DNA of 64,000 bases from a bacterium (GTDB lineage: Bacteria; JAJVIF01), in the NCBI GenBank assembly GCA_022072165.1, contig JAJVIF010000001.1:1553353-1617352 (forward strand), written 5' to 3'. Of the stretch, positions 1 through 7,900 are shown piece after piece. Numbering within the stretch: position 1 is the first letter of the stretch; the number at the start of each line of letters is the position of its first letter. The notes under the pieces were generated by a model. That model ran no database searches, was not told the origin of the DNA, and saw only the letters and a program-made list of their open reading frames with translations. Position numbers and translations under genes: made by a program.

Positions 1-693
1 GCCGGTCGCCGACGACACCCGTTTCGCCGCCGCATCCGCCTCCCATTCCCGCTGCTGCTGCCAGTGCTCGGCATAGGTGCGAATCACGGGAATGTAGAAG
101 AAGAGATGGCTGAGGATACTGAGGATGAAGCCCTTGAGGGGGTCCCGGTTCCGCTGGTGATGCACCTCGTGCATGATCACCGACCCGAGTTCCAGGTCAT
201 CCAGGGCATCGAGGAGCCCGGTGGAGATGTAGATCCGCGTGACGAAGATCCCGAGCACAAAGGCGCGGGGCACCGGGTCACCGTAGACCACGAAGGGGAG
301 GTCATACTGTTGCAGGGCGGTGAGGCGGTCTTTGAGGACCGAGTTCGGCACCTGGGTGGTCCGGAAATACTCCTTCACCCGCTGATGTCGCGCGTGAATC
401 CCCCAGGCCGCCACGATCGCCCGGGCGATACCCGTTGCCACCAGCAGGACCAGTGCCACCTGGCAGGCGAAACTCAGGTTCAGGTGAGCCCGGAGGGGGT
501 CCAGCTGTAGCGTCGTGGTAAGCCGGCCAAAAAGGTCCGGCCAGAAGGGGTACAGGGAGTAGAAGATCAGGAGGGGGTAGACAAGCAGCGACAGCAGGGC
601 CCAGGGTGCCCGGATTTCGTGCGGCCGCATGGGCTGCACCTGATCCGTCCGGCTTGCTCCTGCCAGTGCTGTACTCACGAAAGCCCCCGCCAT
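1..693 (-). CDS. M56 (BlaR1/MecR1-like) membrane metallopeptidase, partial
   Basis: The reading frame is open to the window edge, so the 3' end is missing; about 231 residues are visible. Three hydrophobic segments can be seen, two in the first 80 residues and one after the active site. The zinc motif HEVHH lies at 162-174 and is followed about 40 residues later by REWEADA, the usual third-ligand region of M56 peptidases. Members of this family are membrane sensors that inactivate the BlaI/MecI repressor. A BlaI gene ends 28 bp upstream in the same direction, so the two form a sensor-repressor pair. The start is uncertain: ATG at 693 or ATG at 630, neither with a strong SD. No beta-lactamase is visible, so the inducing signal is unknown. 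Confidence 0.85.
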   Translation of the reverse strand, partial: MAGAFVSTALAGASRTDQVQPMRPHEIRAPWALLSLLVYPLLIFYSLYPFWPDLFGRLTTTLQLDPLRAHLNLSFACQVALVLLVATGIARAIVAAWGIHARHQRVKEYFRTTQVPNSVLKDRLTALQQYDLPFVVYGDPVPRAFVLGIFVTRIYISTGLLDALDDLELGSVIMHEVHHQRNRDPLKGFILSILSHLFFYIPVIRTYAEHWQQQREWEADAAAKRVSSATG

Positions 694-721
694 CCGGGCC
701 GGGCCCCGGATGAACACAAAT

Positions 722-1135
722 TTACTTTTCGGCCTGCCGCTGCTGAATGAGGTCCATCAGCGCCTGCAGCTCCGCGGGATTCTGCTGATCCAGCAGGTCC
801 ACCATCGCGGCGACGGTCTGGGTGGGGGAGAGTTCCAACAGGCCCGCGAGGACGTTGCGGGAGACCTGCGCCGTGAACTCTTCCTGGGTCGAGGTGGCGC
901 TGTAGAGATACCGGCCTTCAACCTTGTCCTTGATCACAAGTTCTTTGGGGACGAGCCGCTCAAGAACCGTCAGGACGGTGGTGTAGGCCACGCGACGGTG
1001 TTGACGGAGGGACTCGAAAATCTCACGCCCCGTCAGGGGAGCGGAGGCCCGCCAGAGAATGCCCATCAGTTCCTTTTCGAGGGGACCGAGGATTTTCTCC
1101 ATACGGGAATTTTCGGGCTTGAAGTTAAGAGCCAT
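722..1135 (-). CDS. blaI: BlaI/MecI-family transcriptional repressor
   Basis: This 137-residue protein matches the family's usual size (120-140). The N-terminal winged helix is recognisable from LGPLEKELMGILW, then TGREIFESL and YTTVLTVLERL, with the wing around GRYLYS. A C-terminal dimerisation helix region follows. Repressors of this family bind operators as dimers and are cleaved or released through an M56 protease, here encoded 28 bp downstream. It probably represses its own operon. I see no convincing TACA/TGTA operator in the 156 bp upstream. The symbol denotes the family; the regulon is unknown. Confidence 0.87.
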   Translation of the reverse strand: MALNFKPENSRMEKILGPLEKELMGILWRASAPLTGREIFESLRQHRRVAYTTVLTVLERLVPKELVIKDKVEGRYLYSATSTQEEFTAQVSRNVLAGLLELSPTQTVAAMVDLLDQQNPAELQALMDLIQQRQAEK

Positions 1136-1291
1136 GGGAGCGAGACCTTTGCTCGGAAAGACGTAGACACCGCGGGGAGTAGCGTCGACATTGTACCTGC
1201 CGGTCCACTGAGCGTCAATGAGACCGGAAGTAGTGTCCGGTTTTTGGTCAGCAATGCCCTACATCAGTCTGCATCCTGCCCCACGCCCCGG

Positions 1292-2674
1292 TCAGGGCTC
1301 CCGGGGGCTCTCCCCCGCGCCAGGAGTCGCATATGAGCTGTCGGAATCCTCCAGATGGTCGCCTTGCGCCGACATCAGGGTCTGGGTCCGGAGCTGTTCC
1401 AACAGTCGCTCCTCTTCCTCCGCCTGGGCCAGTCTGGCGGCATCGACCGCTGGTTTATCAGGGCGGAGCAGCACCTGACGGAGGCCCTGGACCCGGGCGA
1501 GCCAGGTCTGGCTGGCGGCATAGTGCTGACGTCGACTGCGAGCGGCGGGATCCTCCGTGAGCTGCTCTTCGATCCCGGTAACCCACTCCTGCACGGATGA
1601 GCCGGTCCGGACCAGGTCGCCGAACGCCCGGAGTTCCTCCAGAGGCGAAGCCATCACGGGGAGCCCGGAAGCGAGGTACTCATAGACCTTGACATGATCC
1701 GCCACGGAAGTCAGGCGGATCACCAGCTGCGGCAGGATACCGATGCTGGCGTGGGCGGCATAGGCTGGGAGGTCCCCATGCGCTTTGCGCCCCAACAGAT
1801 GGCAATTTGGGAGGCTCCGGAGACTGGCAAACGGACGCATGGGTGGTCCCAGCAGGACCACCTGCCAGTCTGGTCGTGCTTTGCAGAGACCAGCGACCAG
1901 CGCTTCATCGAACCATTGCGCCAGCGAGCCGAAGTACAGGAGCACCGGGCCCCGCTTCGCGATCGGAGCCAGATCCGCCGGCATCGGGACCGCGTCACGG
2001 TCGCTGAGATTGAACTCGGCAGGATCGCAGGCATTGCGCAGCTGCACCAGTCGCCGGGGGCTCCCCTGCGGCGAACGCATCCGGGGGCCTGAGCGGACCG
2101 GGCGCTGCCGCTCCCCAGCTTTCAGACGGAGAGTTGCGGCCGAGCTAAAGATGGTGATATCGCACTGCTGAAAAAGGCGTCGCTCCAGGTCTAACGTGAC
2201 CTCGGGTCGCCGACTCGGCACCGGAAAGTGTTCAAATTCATCGCAGCAGTCATAGACCGCCCTGGCCACATCGATCAGTGGCAGCCAGTCGGCAGCAAGG
2301 GGATTGCAAGCGAGGAAGATCAGGCGATTGTGCGGGATGGGTCCCAGCACCTGCTCCATCGCGGCGGCATAACGACGATGGTTCAGGGCATTGATGCGTC
2401 GGCTCCAGTACCCCACGGGGACCCCCGGTGGCGGGGTCCAGACCCACAGGTAGGGGCCGACCTCCCGGGGCTCCTGACGCCAGGCGGTCCAGTTACTCGC
2501 GGGTTTTTCAGGGGACCGTCCAACCGTGAGCCAGTTCCCGGGTTCCTCGACATACAGCACTCCGACCCCCAGCCCGGCGAGGCCGCTGGCGAAGTGCTGG
2601 TGGCGTTGCCAGATGCCGCTGAATGCGTTGGCGTCGGCGAAGACCACCTGGATAGCGTCCCAGGAAAAGGGCAT
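1292..2674 (-). CDS. Glycosyltransferase, GT-B fold (GT1/GT4-like, TuaH-like)
   Basis: The 460-residue product starts with a Rossmann-like strand and WQRHQHFASGLA, the pattern seen in TuaH-like transferases that act on cell-surface polysaccharides. The donor-site half has GPVLLYFGSL, then a helix and WQVVLLGP, and the E-rich region DHVKVYEYLASGLPVMAS, where the family places the acidic sugar-nucleotide contact. No signal peptide or transmembrane segment is seen, so it probably acts at the cytoplasmic membrane face. The last 50 residues are a polar, charged extension. A TATAAT -10 element lies 9 nt before the ATG, so the mRNA may be nearly leaderless. Donor and acceptor cannot be told. Confidence 0.8.
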   Translation of the reverse strand: MPFSWDAIQVVFADANAFSGIWQRHQHFASGLAGLGVGVLYVEEPGNWLTVGRSPEKPASNWTAWRQEPREVGPYLWVWTPPPGVPVGYWSRRINALNHRRYAAAMEQVLGPIPHNRLIFLACNPLAADWLPLIDVARAVYDCCDEFEHFPVPSRRPEVTLDLERRLFQQCDITIFSSAATLRLKAGERQRPVRSGPRMRSPQGSPRRLVQLRNACDPAEFNLSDRDAVPMPADLAPIAKRGPVLLYFGSLAQWFDEALVAGLCKARPDWQVVLLGPPMRPFASLRSLPNCHLLGRKAHGDLPAYAAHASIGILPQLVIRLTSVADHVKVYEYLASGLPVMASPLEELRAFGDLVRTGSSVQEWVTGIEEQLTEDPAARSRRQHYAASQTWLARVQGLRQVLLRPDKPAVDAARLAQAEEEERLLEQLRTQTLMSAQGDHLEDSDSSYATPGAGESPREP

Positions 2675-2682
2675 AGCGGCCT

Positions 2683-2694
2683 GATTATAGAGAC
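2683..2694 (-). promoter_or_regulatory. -10 promoter element (TATAAT) for the glycosyltransferase
   Basis: On the minus strand, TATAAT occupies 2689-2684 and ends 9 nt before the ATG at 2674. No good -35 hexamer is seen at 16-18 bp. The surrounding 12-mer GTCTCTATAATC occurs again before the UDP-glucose dehydrogenase gene (52514-52525). The spacing implies a very short leader or none. Confidence 0.5.
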
Positions 2695-2704
2695 GAGAGT
2701 CGCC

Positions 2705-2863
2705 TTAGCGTCCGGGGCCAAGGTGGGCGAAGAACAGGAAGGTTTCGACGAGTTCGAAGCAGACCCGGAGAGTCATGCCGACCGTCCAGCCCGCGAGGAC
2801 CGGAACAACAGTCAGGCCACCCAACTCGGCCCAGAGTGACCAGGACCGGGCGGGGTGGCCCAT
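2705..2863 (-). CDS. Small membrane protein, DUF4282-like C-terminus (tentative)
   Basis: This is a 52-residue candidate with two hydrophobic stretches. The end, LRVCFELVETFLFFAHL, resembles the last helix of DUF4282 proteins, which have Arg-x-x-x-Glu-Leu followed by a Phe-rich helix. There is no SD before the ATG at 2863, and the longer in-frame extension upstream overlaps the next gene antisense-free but with shadow-like composition. It fills the gap between two well-supported genes. Function is unknown, and it may not be a real gene. Confidence 0.35.
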   Translation of the reverse strand: MGHPARSWSLWAELGGLTVVPVLAGWTVGMTLRVCFELVETFLFFAHLGPGR

Positions 2864-2897
2864 GAGTGTCGTTGGAGGAGTCAGGGAGGACCGGACT

Positions 2898-4178
2898 CTA
2901 GCGGCGATTCTTCGCCGCGCGGTCTTCGCGGACTTCGCGCTCGATGCGGTTGACCTTGCTCTCCCGCTCGTTGGCATCGATGTGATGCGTGTACTGCTTC
3001 CAGCGCTGGAGGTTGGCATCACCGCTGTTCGCGACCCGCTCCCGGGGCGCTCCCTCGCCTCGCTTGCGGTACTCCCGCTGCGGCGCCTTGTCGATGCCAT
3101 AGGCATGGCGGAGATGGTTGACGTACCAGGCAGGTACGGGGTGGCTGAGTTCGCGCAGCAACTGGCCGGTGAAGTCCCTGGCCAGCCCGGTGGTCATGGC
3201 GCGGCTGGAGGAGGGATTCCACCAGTCGCTGGTATTGCGAACTTCCTGCCGGGTGCCGTAGATCGGCTCGCCGGTCGCTCCATCGAGGACGTAGAGGTTC
3301 ACCACCAGTTCGCCACGACGCCGGGGAAAAATCTGCCCCAGGAGGTGCGAATCCTTGGTATCGCCCCAGCTGCTGATTGAGCCGATGATGAGGCCATCGA
3401 CATCCAGCGCGTCGGCCATCATGCGGATTTCCTCAGCGGTGTAGTCGGTCCCGAGGGTCCCGAGGGCCATCCCGGACGCTGGCGCAGCGTTGCGGCTGCG
3501 ATACTCCGCGACCCGCTTCGAGGCCTCACGCTTGATGGTGTCGCTGAGGTCGACGCCCTGCAGACTGCTGTTGAAGACAGTCCCCAGCGGGTCCTGCCCC
3601 TTCGCGCCATAGTTGAGATACGACGTGCGGAGGTCCGGCAGCCCTTTGAGCTCGATGACCGCAGCTTCCACATTTTCAGCCGGCAGGACCAGGATGCCCG
3701 TTTCGAGCAGGCTGCCAGCGAGGGTGTCCCGGAGCATCCGCTCGGCCCAGACCATGTTGAGATCGTGGCCGATGGGGGCGATGCCGCTCAGGTCATTGAG
3801 GGGGAGAATCGCGAGGCGATAGACATCCTGCGCCAGGAACTCGATGGCCGCCGCACGGAGGCGGTTCGGATGCCAGCTGTAGTCAGCGGAGTCTTCGCGA
3901 TGGGGGTACTTGGCCAGCAGCCGCTGATCTTCTTTGCTCAGCCCCATGTGGCCCATACGGCGATGCTTCTTCGCCTGCTGCCCATGGTAGCTCCCGCCTT
4001 GATGGGGTCCCTTGCCCATGCCCGGATGCCCACCATGCCCGGCGGGATCTTTGCCGCCGCAGTGGCAGGGGCCATCGCCCGGGTGCTGGTGACCGTGGCC
4101 TGGCCCCTCGGCCATGGCCGGCACCAGCAGCAGGAGGCTGGCGAGGAGGGAGAGAGTGAGGGTACGGATCGGCTGCAT
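2898..4178 (-). CDS. Secreted His/Gly-rich envelope protein, CsgG/LpoB-like fold suspected
   Basis: The start at 4178 is chosen because GGAG lies 8 nt upstream and a clean signal peptide follows, cleaved near PAMAEG. The first 80 mature residues are rich in His, Gly and Lys (GHGHQHPGDGPCHCGG), a possible metal-binding segment. After it comes a globular domain beginning YRLAILPLNDLSG, then a long helix region and DVDGLIIGSISSWGD. That layout is typical of CsgG/LpoB-like periplasmic domains, but this is a fold guess. The C-terminus is strongly basic and charged. It lies 92 bp after the lipoprotein at 4271 in the T4P gene direction, so a role in outer-membrane or pilus assembly is possible. Product of 426 residues. 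Confidence 0.7.
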   Translation of the reverse strand: MQPIRTLTLSLLASLLLLVPAMAEGPGHGHQHPGDGPCHCGGKDPAGHGGHPGMGKGPHQGGSYHGQQAKKHRRMGHMGLSKEDQRLLAKYPHREDSADYSWHPNRLRAAAIEFLAQDVYRLAILPLNDLSGIAPIGHDLNMVWAERMLRDTLAGSLLETGILVLPAENVEAAVIELKGLPDLRTSYLNYGAKGQDPLGTVFNSSLQGVDLSDTIKREASKRVAEYRSRNAAPASGMALGTLGTDYTAEEIRMMADALDVDGLIIGSISSWGDTKDSHLLGQIFPRRRGELVVNLYVLDGATGEPIYGTRQEVRNTSDWWNPSSSRAMTTGLARDFTGQLLRELSHPVPAWYVNHLRHAYGIDKAPQREYRKRGEGAPRERVANSGDANLQRWKQYTHHIDANERESKVNRIEREVREDRAAKNRR

Positions 4179-4243
4179 GCTCGTTCTCCGGTTGCTGCCG
4201 GCCAAGGCCAGGCAGAAGGTGCGGCATAACTGGTCGTCAGCAA

Positions 4244-4261
4244 CAGACGCGCAAGCGTCTG
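4244..4261. terminator. Intercistronic hairpin (7-bp stem, GCAA loop)
   Basis: CAGACGC (4244-4250) and GCGTCTG (4255-4261) form a perfect 7-bp stem closed by the stable tetraloop GCAA. It lies just downstream of the lipoprotein stop at 4271 on the minus strand. No T-run follows, so it is more likely an mRNA-processing or stability hairpin than a full terminator. Confidence 0.4.
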
Positions 4262-4270
4262 CCGCCAGGC

Positions 4271-4906
4271 TTACGGACAGAGGACGTTGGACGCTTTACA
4301 GAAGCTGCCGGTGTTGTCAGTGAAGGTTATAGGCAGGCTCAGCGAATCGCCGGTGCTTTCACGTGGGTCCACAACGACGACCTGCATCCCGTAGGTGTAG
4401 CGGGCCTGACCGGAAGCCCCAGTACAGAGGGCTGTGCTACCGGAAGAATCGCCGCCGCCGAGATTCGACATTTGTACGACCACCCGGATGACACCTTTCG
4501 CGCTACCGGGCTTGTTGTACACCGTCCGGCGATCGGAGATGCCACTGACCTGTACGGGATCCAGTTCCAGGATGCTGGACCGGCTTTGGAGGGTAAGGAA
4601 GGCATCCACATCGAGGGGTGCCTGGGTGTTCGGCACGGAGATGTAGACCGCCACGGCGTAGGAATTCCGGAGTACCGTGAAGCTGCGGTCCCGGCAGGCG
4701 TTATTCGGACCCGCGACCCCCGTGACGAGCGTCATCTCCTCACCGGAGGCGCTGGAGGTTCGCTCCGTGCTGCCTTCGATGAAACGGACGCTGAGAATCT
4801 GCGGCTGGTCATCGGGATTCCCCGCCAGTTCCCCACCATCGCAGCCTGCCATCAGGGAGGCCGCGCACAGGAAAGATGTCAGCAGGCAGAGCCGGTTGAA
4901 TGCCAT
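4271..4906 (-). CDS. Lipoprotein of unknown function
   Basis: A signal peptide ends in the lipobox LMAGC at about residues 18-22, so the 211-residue product should be lipid-anchored. The mature part contains four more cysteines and beta-rich, Ser/Thr/Val-rich sequence, suggesting a small extracytoplasmic beta-sandwich. I recognise no family. Its ATG lies 3 nt after the pilQ stop, so it is translated as the last-but-one member of the pilM-Q operon. It could be a secretin pilot or accessory lipoprotein by position, but it has no TPR pattern like PilF/PilW pilotins. Confidence 0.75.
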   Translation of the reverse strand: MAFNRLCLLTSFLCAASLMAGCDGGELAGNPDDQPQILSVRFIEGSTERTSSASGEEMTLVTGVAGPNNACRDRSFTVLRNSYAVAVYISVPNTQAPLDVDAFLTLQSRSSILELDPVQVSGISDRRTVYNKPGSAKGVIRVVVQMSNLGGGDSSGSTALCTGASGQARYTYGMQVVVVDPRESTGDSLSLPITFTDNTGSFCKASNVLCP

Positions 4907-4909
4907 GGA

Positions 4910-7900
4910 CTAGTGCCCCCCTCCGGGAAGATGACTGGACCCGGCGCGCGGCGGGAAGTACATCGGCTGCGCGTAGATGTCCAGGATGGTCGGCGTGAAG
5001 ACGAGGATCAGTTCGGAGCGGTCGAGATTCTTGCTCTTGCTCTTGAAGAGCTTGCCGAGCAGCGGAAGGTCGCCGAAGAACGGGATCCGATTTTCCGAGG
5101 CGGTGGTGGAGTCGTTCAGGATGCCCCCCACCACAAAGGACTCGCCGGATGGAATCACCAGGTTGATGGTGAAGTTGTTGTCGCCCGTCCGCGGACCGAT
5201 GTCAGACACCCCGATGAGGGAGCTGAGATTCGGGGTCACCGACAGACTCACCAGCCCCCGCTCCAGATCGGCACGGGCCGAGAACTGAAGCTGCAGACCG
5301 ATCTGCTGCTGGCTGATCCGCTGCGTGACGCGGCCGAAGTCGGAGACCTGGAAGGTGGAGCGGAAGGGTACTGTCTCACCGACAAACAGGGTGCCGGTCT
5401 GACCATTCGCCACGACCAGGTTCGGATTCGCCACCGAGACCGCTTCGTTGTTGGTCTCCAGGTAGTTCAGCACCGCCTGAATGTTGATCCGGCTGCTGCT
5501 GATATCCCGCTCGAAGCCCCCGATGATGTCGTTGTCCGGGCGGCCCCGGGTCGGAATTGGTGCGCCAGTGATGGGGTCAAAGCCGCTGGTGGAGGGGGCT
5601 TTCTCCTGCAGGGAGAAGGTGACCGCTCCGGGCTCCTGACCACCGTTATTGATGATCCAGTCGAGCCCGCTCCGCTTGGCGGCGGTCTGGCTGACCCGCA
5701 TGATCTTGACATCGAGGCGGACCTGGACCGGCGCGGAGTCGATCTCATCGAGGACCCGCATCACCAGGTCGCGGCGACCAGGGGTCACGCGAATGAGGAG
5801 CTTCTCTGTGGCGTTACTGACGCCCCCCTGACTGTTTCCCCCACTCCGCTGCTGGCGGAAGAGGGTGACATCGTTGTTGTCCAGCATCCGGAGCTGCCGC
5901 AGGGCCTGCTGCATCTGCGTGGCGGAGGCGTAGCGCGGCTCGTAGACCACGACATCCTGGAAGCTGTCGCCATAGTCCTGACGCAGCTTCGCCTCTGAGG
6001 CGAAGATGTAGATACCAGCATCGCTCAGGAACCACTTCACACCGGCCTGGGCCGCGATGAGGTCGAACACGATGGTCAGGGGCTTTTCATACACCTTGAC
6101 CGTGATCTCCTGCTTCACAGACGGCTCCACGGAGATGCTCAGGTTGTAGCTGTCAGCGATGGTGGAGATGACATCGGCAGCGGCGGCGCTGCGGAGGTCG
6201 AGGGTCACCAGGGGCTCATCGACCACATTGACCGGGTCGTTGGCCGAGCGGGTGGGGTCGAAGTGATTGAAGTACCGACCGGTCCGCTTCTGGGTCGATG
6301 GTGCACCGGCAGGTGCGGCGGCGGGTGACCCGTCCTCGATTTTCACGGCTTCCCGTGCGGGAGCCGGATCATCGGCTTTCGGTGGAGCAGTCGCAGTCCC
6401 GGCATCGCGGGCCGCGGGGCGCGCCTGGCCGGTCACGCTGATTAGCAGCGTGCCAGGCATCCGGTGGCTGATGTTGTAGTTCAGACCTTCGGCCTTCAGT
6501 CCCTCGCGCAGATAGAGAGAAACACGGGCGGCGGGTTCCTGGTCGGTGCCACCGGACCAGAGCTTCAGGGCATCGAAGCGATCCCCGGCGCTCTGCTGCT
6601 GGCGACCGGCGTCCGGGCTTGCCATCTTCGTGTTCAGGAAGCTCAGGGCGAGCTGGGCCGGGTAGTTGAGCCAGTTGACCATCGGCTCACCGAGGGTCCC
6701 GGTGTAGGAAATCTCGAAGACATCCTGCCCGTTCTCGACACGATGGCTGATGCCAGTGATCGCGGCCTGGCCAGTGATGGCCGGGGCATCGAGTGCTTTC
6801 GGCGCTGGCTCCGGAGTCGGGTCGATGGCAGGTGCATTGTCCTTTGTGGGGGTGTCCTTCGGTTCTTCGATCCGGACCGGCGCAGGACGGGCGGACTTGG
6901 TGGGTCGGACCGGCTCCACGGCAGGAGTCGGCTCGACTGCGGCAGGAGCAGGCTCTTCCACCACGATGGCGGGCTCCGGGGTCGGGGCAGACTCGAAGGC
7001 TTCAGGATCGGTCTGCGGCGGGGTCGCGCTGGCGGCAGCCAGGCGTTCCGTTTCGGCTTGTCGCTCGGCGTCGGAGAGTTCCGGCTCGATCACCACGGGG
7101 ACTTCCATGGCCGGAGCTTCTTCCACAATCACGGGGGTCGGTTCGGGAGACGGCAGCTCGGTCTGGATCGCGGGGATTTCCACCATCGGCTCGGGCTCAG
7201 GCTCGGGAGCCGGAGCGGGCTGGGGTCGTTCGATCGCCAGAGGAGCCGGGGGCTCCTGGGCGGGCGGTGTCGCGACCGGCGCGGGGTCCAGGGTGTAGAA
7301 CCGGTAGACCCCGTCGACCTTCTTGTAGTGGACACCATTTTCGCGCTTCATGGCCTGCAGGAACTGGAAGAGCGTTGCGCCCTTGAGTTCCAGGGAGACG
7401 ACTCGACCGGCGGCCGACGGCGCGATTTCATACGGGGCCTGCAGAATCTCGCCCATCGCGATGTTCATGAACTCTTCGATGGGGAGCTGCTTCAGCGAGA
7501 AAGAGAAGATCTCTTTTTTCGCGAGGGGCACTTCGGCGGGAGCCGGGGTTACTTCTTCGACTGCCGCGACCGGCGCTTCGATGGCAGGTGCGGGCGTTTC
7601 TTCGACCACCGGCGCTTCAACGGCCGGCGCGGGGGTCTCGATCACGGGAGCCGGTTCTTCGATGACGACCGGTGTTTCCATCACCGGAGCGACAGGCGCG
7701 ACGGGAGTGTTGGTAACAATCCGCAGGGTGGAGCGTGTTCCCTCGACGGCAAAGTCGTAGGTCACGGCTTCGAGGGGCCGATCGAGGGCGATCTGCACCA
7801 CAACCTGCTCGGGGGTCTTGCCTTTCATCAGGCGGACCGATGAGGCGGCTGCACCCTTGAAGAAGCGGGTTTTGCCCATCGCCAGGCCATCGAAGTTCAC

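Noticed and set aside
6464-7843. Long plus-strand ORF antisense to pilQ (459 residues), and similar plus-strand ORFs at 4472-5998 and 8597-9913
   Set aside because: They mirror the Ala/Pro/Glu-rich repeats of pilQ in a GC-rich frame. No SD, no domain and highly biased composition; they are shadows.
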